From Byssochlamys sp. IMV 00236 (lineage: Eukaryota > Ascomycota > Eurotiomycetes > Eurotiales > Thermoascaceae), in NCBI GenBank assembly GCA_001931875.2, contig MSJH02000479.1, forward strand, positions 62,001 through 126,000: 64,000 nucleotides of DNA, given 5' to 3'. A program made the position numbers and the translations under genes. The stretch's first letter is position 1. Each line of letters opens with the position of its first letter. Below, piece after piece: positions 22,406-33,754 of this stretch. Under the pieces are notes generated by a model. That model worked only from the letters and a program-made list of their open reading frames with translations. It searched no databases and was not told the origin of the DNA.

Positions 22406-25400
22406 ATGTCCAAACGGACGGCCCAGGGTCCTCAAGGGGAAAAGGGCGTGGGTAACGATTTTTTCAACATGTCGAGTGCACCGGATGACAAGCCCCAGCG
22501 CGCAACTGCTGCGCAGATGGCGAACAGAAAGTGAGTGGTTTGAAGAAGATTTCGTTGATAGAGTCAGGTTAGCAGTGTGGGAGTCTTTTAAGACTCCCAC
22601 CGGCGGGCTCTGGAGGCTCTTTCTGTTATCATTTTTTTTATTGTGTTGCTCAGACCTAGCCCAGCCTCGTCTTTCTTTGTCAGGCTACAACGCTCTCTCT
22701 CTCTCTCTTTTCCCACTCTTTCTTTGACGCGTCTACTGACCTTGACCTTCAGGATTAAAGCCATCAACAGACGAACGCGTCCAAATTCGCCAGCTACATC
22801 TTCTTCAGCGCAACAACCCTTCAGCCCTTTCACTTCTTTAGATCCAAACACAGTTTCTTCCACGTCTGGCGGATCCCAGCCTCCTAGCATCTCGAACGGG
22901 TTCACGTTTGGCCAGTCGCAGAGCTTTCCAGGGGCGGGTTCCAGTCCTGCCGTGAACGGCACCCAGCCTGTGTCGTTTGGCGCTGGTGGTGGCTCCAGTT
23001 TCAATTTCTCCTCTTCCTTCGATACAGGCGCGAGTGTCAGCAATCCGTTTGCCAACATGAACGGAGGTGGTTCTAGTCAGGGGGCTGGCGGCTCTGGATT
23101 TGGTGGCTACAAAGGAAGCCTGTTCAACCTTCCACCGACGGGCCAAACGCAGAACCAGCAGCCAGCCACTTCAACTGGACTTTTTGGTGCTCAGCCTCAA
23201 CAGAATGGCACAGGCAGTGTCTTCAGTGGCTTTGGTAACAATACATCTACCGCGACTGCATCCCCATTCCAATCCACACCGTCTACAGCTCCCTCGACCG
23301 GCAGCCTCTTTGGACAATCAAGCGCGCAGACGTCTACCGCACCTGCATCCGGTCTTTTCGGACAGGCCAATGCTGATAAGCCGACAATTTTCGGCAATTC
23401 CACTGCGTTCTCTGCACCTAGCGATTCGATGCAGACTTCCCCCGACTCCAAGGCAGGTGCTGGGAAGCCGCTGTTTGGCACTGGTGCCACATCACAACCA
23501 CCGCCCGCTTTTGGATCGCTTGGTGCTTCCGGTAGCAAACCTTTATTTGGTGCTACCAGCGAGAGCAAGACCCCTTTCGCACAGGCTTCTCAGTCTCCCT
23601 TCGATGCAAAGCCAGCTGAGGCGTCTACTTCCGCTACCACTGGTGGTTCCCTCTTTGGCATGACCTCTAAGCCGGAGTCCGCTGCCACGACTACACCCTC
23701 CGTGTCAGCCGCGGCTCCTGCAGCAGCAACGACTTCAGCAACCTCAACACCGTCTCTCTTTGGTACGAACGCTTCCACAGGAACGTCTGCTCCTACTTTT
23801 CAGCCATTCCAACCATCTTCCAGCCTCTTTTCTGGAGCTTCCAAACCGACAACTACTCAGCCTACACCGGCGCCCAGTAGCTTGTTCTCTTTTAGCAGTT
23901 CCGCGGAGAAGAAAATCGAGGAGCCTAAGGCGCCTACCGCTGATGCTGCTGCTGAGAGTAAAAAGGATGGCAACGCTCCCAAGCCTTCAGGCAGTTTGTT
24001 CGGTTCTACAGCAAGCTTCGGTCAGTCACCTGCGAGCAACATATTTGCACCCAAAGCGCCCTCGACTGCGGAGCAGACTCCAGCCAACCCATTCAGTGGT
24101 CTTTTTGCTATGAACCCTCCTGCCCAGGCCTCTCCCGCCCAAGAGAAGCCTCCAACTTCTCCATTTCAGCCCAGCAATATCTTTTCTCCGAAGCCAGATG
24201 TTACAGCTGGAGATTCTACGCCCGCGTCCAAGCGACCGAGTCTTTTTGCGACCGCACCTCCTACATCGTCTGTGACTAGTGGCCCTGGTCCGTTCAGCAT
24301 CAAAGGAGCAGCATCTACGGCCGGCGGCCCGGCCAATCTGTCCACAATCAAATCTGATTCGACTATCTCAAAGGACAAGGAAACGCCCTCGAAGGTGTCA
24401 TTTGCCACCAAGGGTCCACGCAGCCTACCTTCCAACCTGAGCAAGGAGTTGAGTGATGATGTCGAGCTGTTACACCGTGTTCGCATGCTAAATGAGAGCT
24501 TCAAGCGTAAGATCTCAGAGCTTGACCCGTCCAAGGATGACTTTGATGTAGTCGTCTTATTCTATATGCGTGTTCGTGAGACCATTGGTGTACCCGTTGG
24601 CGAGTCTCGGTCTACCGCGTCTAAGCGGAAGACCAGAGATGCCGAAGAAGCTGAAACGCCTTCTCAGAAGAAGGTGAAGCCTGCCGAGAAGTCTACTGAT
24701 CAGCCTCAATCACTTTCCGCTACCAATATCTTTTCGAAATCTCCCTTCAACCCAGCAGCATCGAATAACTCCCCCGCTTCCAACAAGCGGAAGGTTGCGG
24801 ACGATGCTGATGCCAGTCCTCAACCGGAAAAGCGTACGGGTGCGCTGACGGCTGGATCGACCACTGCCAGCATTTTTGCCAGCTCGTTTTCAGAATCCCA
24901 GGGCTCCAAGACTACAGCTGATAAAGCACCGGAGACTTCACCCGCCACTCCTGCCTTTAAGCCACTGGTCCCGCAGTCTGGTGCCTCCACAGCATCCTCA
25001 ACTCAGAGTCCGTTCAGCCTGAAACCCAGTGCCGAGAAGGCTACGGAGTCTCCTGCTAAGCCTGTCTTCGAGTTACCTAAATTCAATTCGGGAGCTGCGC
25101 CCAATTTCTTGGCGCAATTCAAACAGCAGGCCGACAAAGATGCCGAAAAGGAGAAAGCGAAACGCAAGGCCGAGGATTTTGATTCCGATGAGGACGACGA
25201 GGCTGAGTGGGAGCGGAAGGATGCTGAGGAGCAGCGTAAGAAACGTGAAGAGTTTGAAGCTCTTTCCAAGAAACGTGCCAAGTTTGTTCCTGGCAAAGGA
25301 TTTGTTTTCGATGATGAAGCAAAAGAAGAGCCTGCACAACCCACGTCTGAAAAAACCACTGCTCCAGCACTGCCCTCGACGAGTTCATCTGTCTTCCATG

Positions 25401-26698
25401 CTAATGGCAGCCGGTCTCCTCCTAAGTCCGGTAACATATTTGGTCACCTGTCTGGCACTAACTCCGAGGCCGAAGGTGACGATGATGATAGTGACAAAGA
25501 GTCTACGGATGGCGATGTCAGTGCCGGAGCAGGACAGAAGGCCTTGCCGGCCCCGCCTACCAACGGTTCTGCGGATAGCAGCGACGAGGGCGATATCTCG
25601 AAGGCCTTGAAAAAGAAATCTGAAGAAGCCGCGGCGGCTAAGAAGGAGGTGTCGGGAGCTGCCACTTCATTGTCTGCGCCGACGCCGCAGAGCGGACCGA
25701 GCCTGTTTGATCGAATACAATACGACAAGGATGGCAAGCCGAAGCGTGAAGGCCAGCCTTCAGAAGAGAAGAAGGACCAAGACACCAATGTTTCTACCTT
25801 GTTCGGCAGCTCCAAGTTTGCGCCTTCTTTCAACGCCTCCTCCAGTGGATCCACCAGCATCTTCTCGGCCAGTACCCAAAGCACATCCGGCCAAGACAAT
25901 GCTGCAACTCCTAAAGCCGGTTCAATCTTCGGGTCTAGTCTGAATACTAGCGGTGGTTTGTTTGGCTCCCCAACTCCAGCAGCCGCTAATGCTGCCGGTT
26001 CTGCTACTTCCTCTTTTGGCGACCATACTTGGAAGAAGGACTCGCCCATCAAATTCTCCAGCAGCACATCTGCTGCTGAGTCTTCATCAGGAACAGCGAC
26101 TGCTGGTGACTCGAAGCCGTTTTCAGCCCTTTTTGGAGGCTCAACTGCACAAAAGCCGTCAGGAAACTCCGCTGGCGGACCCCAGCTAGGGTTTGCATTT
26201 GGCGGCCCGTCCCAGGGTGCTTCGTCTATATTCTCTTCTTCCACCGGTGTCTCTGCTACTCCGAGCGGCACTACAACACCGGTTGCGACATCTGATACGG
26301 GTGCGGAGGACTCAGCTGATGGTGACGCTGCTCCATCAGAGCCTCAAGTCGACCTTGCCCGTAGCCATGCTGGCGAGGAGGACGAAGACATGCTGTTGGA
26401 GATACGTGCCCGTGCCATGAAGCTGGAGCCACCCGGCTGGCAAAGCCAAGGCGTTGGCTGGCTTCGTGTCCTGAAACACAAAACAACATCTCGTGCTCGC
26501 GTTATTCTTCGTGCTGACCCTAGTGGTAAAGTCGTTTTAAACGCTTCTCTTCTCCCGCAGATAAAGTACAAAGAGTCAGGGACTAGTGTTCAATTCCTTG
26601 TTCCGAAGGCTGAGGGTGCCCCTGAACAGTGGGCTATCCGCGTCAAGAAGGAGGAAGTCAGCCGCTTGGCTAAAACCATGGAGGATTCTAAAGCCTAG
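22406..26698 (+). CDS. nup2: Nucleoporin Nup2 (FG repeats, RanBP1 domain)
   Basis: Mobile FG nucleoporin of the nuclear basket that binds importin-alpha and Ran-GTP and helps recycle transport factors. Two exons, 22406-22530 and 22753-26698, join in frame (AA|G) across a 222-nt intron and give 1356 residues. The N-terminus is MSKRTAQGPQGEKGVGNDFF, and the junction restores NRKIKAINRR, the short basic NUP50/Nup2-type motif. Residues about 50-560 are rich in FG dipeptides, mostly SLFG, GLFG and PSLF types, with serine, threonine and alanine spacers. A conserved helical block (ELSDDVELLHRVRMLNESFKRKI) lies in the middle. Lysine-rich acidic segments follow, then more FG. The Ran-binding domain spans about 1245-1356 (EEDEDMLLEIRARAMKLEP, GVGWLRVLKHK, VVLNASLLP). 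The gene lies alone between long intergenic regions. Confidence 0.95.
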
Positions 26699-27858
26699 AG
26701 CTCCTTCATTTTGGTGGTCCCTTATTGCACCATGAGTCAAGACCAGTTACGAGGTTACTGATTCTATTGATGTCCGCTTGGATTTCTGTCTTATCTGCCT
26801 TGCGAGGGACTGCTCTTCATAATGTTTATCAAAAGCATGCATGCTCCCGGGCTCTCGCCCTTCCTTGGCCCTCCCCTTTCCGGTGACTGGGCCATAGTCG
26901 CGAAGTCCTTAATTCCCCGGCAAGGACCCTTTCCGCAGGGTCTAGCTGGGTTTCTTTTTCTAATGACGGTGTACGGTTGGAGCCAGGACACCATGTCAGC
27001 ATTTCTCATTTACTGCCGTTTTCTTCAAGTTTTTGCCTGGTAAGACCCGTGATTTTTGATCGAGCTGGATATGCGTGGAGCTATTTATTTTCCTTTTTCT
27101 TTCTAATGGATCTGCCGCCAGCGTTGCATCGCATGAAACATGCATCTATGTAGAATCAATTTCCTGTTTTCATCACCGTGGCATGACTCGAAGAACATTG
27201 TCGGGGCGACGGCCAAAAAATTGCAGCATTAGCATACTCTTATTCTTATCTCTAGTCTTCGTATAGAAGAATTGGCCTGACCTTATTTCAACCTAGTTTC
27301 ACGATGTATATCTTGAGTCTCATAGGGGCTTGATTGCTACAGTCCGGGCATAATGACGTGGTGGCTAGCAGTTAGTGTAGTGCTGTCGCTGATCTCCAGT
27401 AAAGTTTGCGCGCCGCAATAAGGGTAGTTAACTACAAGTTACATGTGAAGACAGCACTCGCTACAGATATTACAGGAGTTCAAATGGTTTGAACCTTCGA
27501 GCGGCTAGATCATAAAAAGGCGCCAACATGTTGTCTCGAAGGAAGGGCATTGACAAGTACAGCAACTGTGGGGATCTTCTAAGGCGGGGTGGCACAATCC
27601 GTTCAATTTCGGTTTCAGGGAGATAAAATCCCCCATTTCTGAATTTGTTCATTATACATAAAAATCCAGTTTCTTTTATGAAGAACCCCCTATTTTCCCG
27701 AAATTGGCCCATTGTCTGTTTGTCCCCGGGCCGGATCTGAAATGACATTTATTCAGCACGACAACACCACATCCCTTTTTTGATTGATTCGCCGTTGGTA
27801 TTTTTGAGAAATGGGTTCAAAAATTGTCCCTTAGGCCAGCAAGGAAGGAGGGGTGCAT
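26699..27858. other. Intergenic between convergent Nup2 and RPL31
   Basis: 1.16 kb with two 3' UTRs. Short open frames on both strands have no family resemblance. No RNA or repeat was recognised. Confidence 0.5.
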
Positions 27859-28694
27859 TTAAGCGTCCTCAACGACGGTGGTGGAGAGACCCTTGGGGTC
27901 CTTGACGTTGACGGCCTGGACGTAGGAGTAGAGCTTCTCCTTGGCGCCCTCCTCGTCGTTACGCTTGCGGGAGATGCGGACACGGAGACGGAAGGGGACA
28001 CCCTTGATACCGGACTCCCAGACCTTCTTGTTGAGCTGGGGGTCGAGGCGGACGTCCTTGGTGCCCTGGAAAGTGAAGAAAAAGGACTTGGTTAGACTTT
28101 TATTCTCTTGGAAAAGATAAGCCAAAAGTAAAGAAAAAGGTAAAACGTACCATGGCGTGCTCAGCGAAGGCACGGATCTCCTTGATAGCACGAGGAGCGC
28201 GCTTCTTGAAGCTGACACCGTGCACCTATAAAGTTGAAAAAAGAAGATAAATCAGTCTTCCGTCCGAATGCCATTTTTTTTAATCGGTTGCTGCGAGATG
28301 ATCTCTTTTTTTTTTTTGCGGCCATGAGGTGGACTTCATCAAACTAATTCTTCTTCTTTTCTTTTATTCCAAAGAAAAAAGTTATATCCCTCCTCTTTCC
28401 CGCTTGGCGGTTCTCTTTCTCCACATTTCTGTGGTTATGTTCTCCGTCCATGGTCCTCAATACGGTTTTGTATAATCGACTTCCGCGACGCAGATGCGAT
28501 TTCCAATTTCCCTCTTTCACCCGCAAATTTTGAAGGAGGATTCATCTCGAGGCGAAGGAAAGCAAGTAGTAGGCAGGTATGAATTGTGTGCTTCAACGTA
28601 CTCTCCTGTGAAGGTGGATGGTGTACTCGCGCGACACAACGTCGGCGATGGCGGAGCGACCGCCCTTCTTTCCGGACTTGGCGTTGGTGGACAT
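27859..28694 (-). CDS. rpl31: 60S ribosomal protein L31 (eL31)
   Basis: Protein of the large cytosolic ribosomal subunit near the peptide exit tunnel. Three exons on the minus strand, 28694-28602, 28225-28151 and 28065-27859, have lengths divisible by three and give 124 residues. Exon 1 encodes [20 protein letters not shown] through HLHRR, exon 2 [20 protein letters not shown] through EHAM, exon 3 [20 protein letters not shown] to the end; these are the canonical eL31 blocks. Donors are GTACGT (both introns), acceptors TAG and CAG. The first intron is 376 nt, very long for this organism, and has A- and T-rich runs and a weak C/D-box pattern. The promoter has a CCAAT box (in sense orientation) about 221 bp and a CACGTGAC about 245 bp upstream. 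Confidence 0.96.
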
Positions 28695-28914
28695 TTCTGT
28701 TTGCGCGAAAAGAACTGTCTGTTAGTTTTGAAAGAGGGTAGAGGAAGGATAAGACGATGAGTATACTGACTGAAGGGATGGACAGTGGTGCTGGCTGTCG
28801 TTGGCTGAATTGGTCGACTGTCGTTACGGAGTGCTGGAGATCGAGAGGCCTTTTTTCGAGGTCGAAATTCCCAAAGTGTCGGTGTGTCTCGCTTAGGCGC
28901 TAGCTCCGGTGCTG

Positions 28915-28919
28915 ATTGG
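28915..28919 (-). promoter_or_regulatory. CCAAT box upstream of RPL31
   Basis: ATTGG on the plus strand, thus CCAAT (within GAGCCAATCAGC) in the RPL31 sense direction, about 221 bp before the start codon. The CCAAT-binding complex (HapB/C/E) uses such sites in Aspergillus. Position and orientation support it; binding is inferred. Confidence 0.4.
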
Positions 28920-28937
28920 CTCGCTGTTGGTACTAAG

Positions 28938-28945
28938 CACGTGAC
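28938..28945. promoter_or_regulatory. CACGTGAC (GTCACGTG) upstream of RPL31
   Basis: Same octamer as upstream of RPL8, here 244-251 bp before the RPL31 start and in the opposite orientation relative to its gene. It sits about 20 bp from the CCAAT box. Cbf1-type binding is inferred from the motif. Confidence 0.4.
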
Positions 28946-30097
28946 TAAATTATGTCCTCTGCCAAGCCAGAGTTTCCAAATTAGGAATGGTTGATGATTA
29001 TTCGTTAGGATTAGCGTTGTAGCTCGTTTGGTGCAGTATTGATTCTATCAAAGAACGACAATAGTTCATGTACCTGATATCTACTATGCATTCATCCAAT
29101 GTCAAGATCTTATTCATTCTGTACATGGGACGTTTATATATAGATACTTTATCCTCGTCGCCTCCCCGGTATTATGCTCCTGTTGAGCATATATCAACGT
29201 GAATCCCTCAAATGTACTGTACTTGTACAATGTAATCATAATATGAAATCATCACTGTATTCGATTGCATGAACCCTACCTCTATCCTACTTATCTTTAA
29301 GTTTTATAACCACTTCTATTCCATGCAGTATGGAACTATCTTCTAGATTGCTTGAACAAACAGATAAGTAAATCTATCCAAGACCATCGCCTATGGTACA
29401 GGCCTTATGCCCCGGGACATCCAAACGGCCCAGAATAGTTAGTTATGCCATAAACTGAGTCTGTTTATTCAATAAGGTTGTCCCCTTCAGACGGCTCATA
29501 CGGCTTAGAACAACATCCCTGTTGCTTTTTCCAGTGACTAACTCGTAATGATTGCACCTTGACTTGTGATAATAGCAGAGCGGATAGGTGTTCATGGCCA
29601 TGATCTAGAGTATTGCGGAGTGATTTCGGAGTGATACTAAGCTCTCCCTGTCTCAGATTCTACTCTATTATGCGGTAATAGTTGCTATTCGGGGATATCA
29701 ATCTCCCCGTCCCGGAGATGAGGGGGATGTATGACGGAGATAATCGGAGTTAGGGCCACAGCTCAGAGTGTTTCAAAAACACCGTATGAGGAAATAAGAA
29801 CTAGAAATGGTCTTTTTGTAAATGTGAAGTTGTCTAGGTATCCTGAGCAAGGCGACGGCGTACAAGATAGACTCATCTCATCGAGTGGATTTATACATGT
29901 GAATTCGAATTTTGCAATTTATACACACGGATACAATACAGCATGTACACACAGTTCGAAAGCATATAAATATCAGCTCATGATACCTACACGAAGTGAT
30001 CACATAATAATAGTAAAACAGCAGGAACATTCAGATCTTTGAATACAATCCACGCTGCTTACTTACGCACTACTCCCTCCCCAAGCTACAAATCAAT

Positions 30098-30586
30098 ATG
30101 ACTGGAAAATACCCCCAAGTCCTCTCCTCTCTCACCCCTCGCGAAGCTATTACGGACGCTATCTACCGTGCCATCATCGGCATCGACCGCTGCGATATTC
30201 CGTTGTTCGATTCCGCTTTTGCCCACGAAGACGTCTCCTTTGAGATACGCGCTGGCGATGAGATAAGAGCCGTCCAGGGACTCTCCAACATCCGGACTCA
30301 GGTCCTCGATCGTGTCGGACATATGGATACCACGCATATGCTCAGCAATATCCGTGTCGATGTGAAGGAAGGAGCAGATACTGCGTCTCTCACTGCGTAT
30401 GCGTTGGCGCAGCACTGTCCGCCCGGAAGGGGAAAGGAGCCCGATGGACCGAAGTATCTGGCGGGTGGCGAGTATTGGATTGATCTGGTGAGGGATGAGA
30501 GCGATGGGCTGTGGAAGATCAAGAAATGGGTGCTGGATATAGTGTGGAGGCAGGGAGATGCTTCTGTGATGCAGAGGCCGGCTTGA
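30098..30586 (+). CDS. SnoaL/NTF2-like protein
   Basis: Single-exon gene of 162 residues with the SnoaL-like (NTF2-like, cone-shaped alpha+beta) fold. The N-terminal helix with REAITDAIYRAIIGIDRCD, a strand region DVSFEIRAGD, then VGHMDTTHMLSNIRVDV and the ending SDGLWKIKKWVLDIVWRQGD are the usual pattern of the SnoaL_4-type group in fungi. Members include polyketide cyclases, hydratases and many uncharacterised proteins, so a substrate cannot be given. There is no signal peptide or membrane helix. It converges on the nitrilase gene with about 180 bp between stop codons. No secondary-metabolite genes flank it. Confidence 0.85.
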   Translation: MTGKYPQVLSSLTPREAITDAIYRAIIGIDRCDIPLFDSAFAHEDVSFEIRAGDEIRAVQGLSNIRTQVLDRVGHMDTTHMLSNIRVDVKEGADTASLTAYALAQHCPPGRGKEPDGPKYLAGGEYWIDLVRDESDGLWKIKKWVLDIVWRQGDASVMQRPA

Positions 30587-30762
30587 TGGGATCCTGGATT
30601 GTAGTATACGGATGAGCGTTGGAATGGGACCGGCGAACGGGAGTTTCAATTTCATGCAGATCTTACATGAATCTCTAGAATCGAACATTGTCTGGAAAGG
30701 AGACATCACGATGTCCATGGAGAGATAACTGAATGAATTTATATACGCATATTTATTATATT

Positions 30763-31717
30763 TCAATTATCATTCTTGGCACCCTGGCTGACGTCTGTAT
30801 ACAAGTCGAACCGTCGCTGCGTATAGATCGGGATACCTTTTCTGGTATTCTCGATCGTGTCGTTATCCAAGTCCGCATAGACGATCTCCTCGTTCTCACC
30901 GGCCTCCGTCAAGACCTCCGCGTTGGGGTTAGCAACCAAGCTATGGCCAAAAGCGTGGTACGTCGCACTCATGTCTCTGGCTGGGCTACACATGGCGACG
31001 TAGACCTGGTTATCCACAGCACGTGCGCGTCCGAGCAGTTGCCAGTGCAGGGGACCTGTCGTCAGGTTAAACGCGCCGGGGTAGACGAGCAAGAAGGCTC
31101 CTTGACGGGCGGCGATCATGGCTGCCTCAGGGAAGCGGATGTCATAGCAGATAGCCAGACCGATCTTGCCGTACTCCGGCAGGTCGACGATAGTCAGTTT
31201 GTTCCCTGGTGATAGCACCTCGCTCTCCTTGAACCTGATTTTTCCGGGAATGTCGATGTCAAATAGATGCGTCTTGCGATGCGTGCCGATCAGAGCTCCG
31301 GTCGGCGAAAAGACAAGGGAGGTATTGTAGTATTTATTCGTACCCGGTTCCAACTCGGGAATGCTTCCTCCAACCAAGTATGACTTGGCTTCTGAGGCCA
31401 ATGCTGACAAGGCGTGGAAAGAGGGCGACTGTTCTTTGGTCGGTGGAGAAGGGAGGAGAGTTTCGGCGTACTTGGGGAAGTACTGAGTTCCGTAGGGTGA
31501 GTTAAAGCATTCTGGCAGCACGATGAGGGACGCGCCAGCTTTGGCAGCCTCGAGCACCTTTGTGCGAGCGTGGGAGAGATTGACAGCTTTGTCGGAACCT
31601 GAAGAAGAGCGACATGATCAGCCAGTGTTGATTTCGCTTGTTGGACGGTTTGCGCCACTCACCGGATGCTAGCTGCACCAGCGCGAGCTTCAGAGGCTTC
31701 TTAAGAAGAGCTGCCAT
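30763..31717 (-). CDS. Nitrilase-family omega-amidase (Nit2/Nit3-like)
   Basis: Carbon-nitrogen hydrolase of the omega-amidase branch, which removes the amide from alpha-ketoglutaramate and alpha-ketosuccinamate produced by glutamine and asparagine transaminases. Two exons, 31717-31663 and 31598-30763, join across a 64-nt intron (G|GT) to 296 residues, the family length. The catalytic triad is intact: Glu48 in LPECFNSPYG, Lys127 in HRKTHLFDID, Cys169 in GLAICYDIRFPE. Further family blocks are GGSIPE, YNTSLVFSPTG, YPGAFNLTTGPLHW and ARAVDNQVYV. No targeting signal is evident. The start at 31717 is chosen because it begins MAALLKKPLKLALVQL, just before the first conserved strand; an open frame upstream has no homology. 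Confidence 0.94.
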
Positions 31718-32490
31718 GGTTGTAAATAGTCTAGAGTGCCTTGACAATGGCGACCTTGAGCTGCGAGGAATGTCGACACGAGGATTGCCGATATGTCGTC
31801 TCCGTTATGATTATTGCGGGGGAGAGAAGAGTGGGGGTTCCGTCCGATCCCGAATAGGTAATTCCATAGTTGATTTGACCCTTCAAGCTTGCAATAATTA
31901 TTCAATTATCCATGTTACCAAAACACTACCATAGAAATTGACATCTGACCAGTATTGGCGTTATAGGATAAATGGAGGCAGCAGACCAACTGAAGGTACG
32001 AACCCAGGGTCCCGTAAAGGTCTACGGATGATTCTACCTTTCTACATTGCGGCGAAAACCCAGCGCAGCGATTTCCATTTCCATTCTGGGACGGGCTCCA
32101 TCACGTGAAAGGGTTGGCCAGAGACCGCCGAAGTGGGTGATAAGAACTAATAATAATATGGAAGAAATGAAAATCGAGTCAACATACGCACCGCGCGCTA
32201 AATGGAGGCTCCAGAGTCCACCGTCTGTGAGATGCTCAGATGGCCACGCTAGTTAGGTACTTAAGTAGGTAAGTAGTTTACATACCTAGGTAGATACCTA
32301 GTAGTTCTTCCATCCCCAAACTTCCCACATCTCGGTTCGAGCCAACGGTGCTATGAACGACAAACTGGATTCCTACGTAATATGGAGAGAAAGTGATAGG
32401 CTGTATGTTAATTAACACGGTCCTAAAAACTAACAGAGAGCAACAAGAAAAAAGCTAATAAGTGTACAACACAGCTCCGATACCCCACAG
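31718..32490. other. Intergenic: omega-amidase promoter and low-complexity tracts
   Basis: About 770 bp. It contains the omega-amidase promoter at its left. Around 32255-32310 there is a run of TAGGTA/TACCTA words (TTAGGTACTTAAGTAGGTAAGTAG type), a motif that also occurs near 47700 and 58890. No coding signal was seen. Confidence 0.5.
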
Positions 32491-33754
32491 TTGATTCTAG
32501 AGCTGGACGGTGCCTCGACCATTTGGACGGAGTCGCGGAATGAAAACTACTCAATTCGAGTTTCTCTTCGAAGGATTCTAAGCGATGAACTTGATGGCCG
32601 GAACGATAACGCAAAAGACATTAACCAACCATGCTGGCTGTGCTGGTCCCCCGAAATTGATCCTGGCCGGGAGGATTTCATTCTCTTGCGCCACGATCTA
32701 GAGAGCAACAGCCTCCAAAGAATCGGCGTTGAAGAGAAGCCTAGATACGCAGTGGACTCAATAATTCAGCAATTTCCAAACGAGCCGCCTTCGTGTTACA
32801 CAGCAGAGGCTAAGAAAAGCCATGATCGCTGTAAAATTACCTACAAATTATCTTTTCCTGATACTTGGGAAGAGCTCTTACAATTAGGTTATACTTACGA
32901 CCTTCTTTAGACTGGAAAGGAAATTACTCATTGGGATTGGAGCACGCAGCCAGAGATAAAAGATGAGCCTAAGTGGCCACCAATTTTGGTTCCAGGGGGA
33001 GCGCATATAACATTCACAGTGAAAGAAGGGAAGCGTCCTCCTATTCCGCGACCTCCAACGCCACCGCTTATTCAGGCAAGTGAAAGAGTGTAAGCGCTCT
33101 ATTTAGTTATAATAGAAAAGGTTCTTCTGCTTATAAATACAACAGGCCAGGGGCACCAGTTCTTAGTCTTGAGCTGAGTTGTAGCCCAATAATGACCTTG
33201 ACAGGCAGTCTGGATGTCCATATCAGAGTCATTTACCACGGTGTCTCAAACAGCGATAATACAGCCATAAGCAAAGAAGCTCAACCAATAACCTTCCACA
33301 CCCATGCATTTGATCCGGTAGATGGAGAATTCCGCGTCTACCGCCGTCGCTGTCTAGATCAATCTAGGCCCGAGACAGAGGAGGAATGGGAGACATTTGA
33401 GGGCGACGACTACTGTCAATTTGGGATCTGGGATAATCATGATAAGCTGATAAACGTCTCTGAGAATCCAAAGGGCCGATTCCCAACACTTTTTCCCGGC
33501 GAATCTTGGTCGGACTTTTGGACTATGCCGGCGGACGGAGATGTACTGCCCCATGATCTGAAACCCGGCGAGAGGCTCCGATACCAATTCAAAGGAAACA
33601 CATTAGACTGGTGGGACTGGGGAACGGCCGCAGCGTTGTCACGGTCCCTGGCTCGGGAGTGGAACCTATTTTGGACCCCAAGGATAATGGAGGTCGGCCG
33701 AAGGTGGTTATACCGGCGTCAAATGTTGTGGAGTGGACGGTTGTTGATGAATGA
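32491..33754 (+). pseudogene. Decayed fungal gene with nonsense codon and frameshift
   Basis: A protein-like reading runs from about 32491 to 33754 but is broken. The first part (YSIRVSLRRILSDEL, ITYKLSFPDTWEELLQLGYT) ends in TAG at 32908-32910, after which the same frame continues as TGKEITHWDWSTQ and then VPGGAHITFTV. In related fungal proteins, as I recall them, the segment reads like ELLWPGxEI, so the TAG probably replaces a Trp codon. An intron of 56 nt at 33090-33145 (GTAAGC...CAG) keeps frame into RVPGAPVLSLELSC. Near 33625 a frameshift follows LDWWDWG; the other frame continues as VVTVPGSGVEPILDPKDNGG and ends IPASNVVEWTVVDE-stop. No start codon is evident at the 5' end. The family is an uncharacterised fungal one; function is unknown. 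Confidence 0.75.

Larger units (their letters stand above)
28695..30097. other. Intergenic: divergent promoters of RPL31 and SnoaL-like gene
   Basis: 1.4 kb. The first 260 bp hold the RPL31 promoter with the CCAAT and CACGTGAC elements listed separately. From about 28980 to 29760 the sequence is AT-rich with no coding signal. The part before 30098 should be the leader of the SnoaL-like gene. Confidence 0.5.

Noticed and set aside
28990..29070. tRNA-like TAGCTCGTTTGGTGCAG followed by AGTTCATGTACC
   Set aside because: D and T arms do not pair and the anticodon arm is not convincing.
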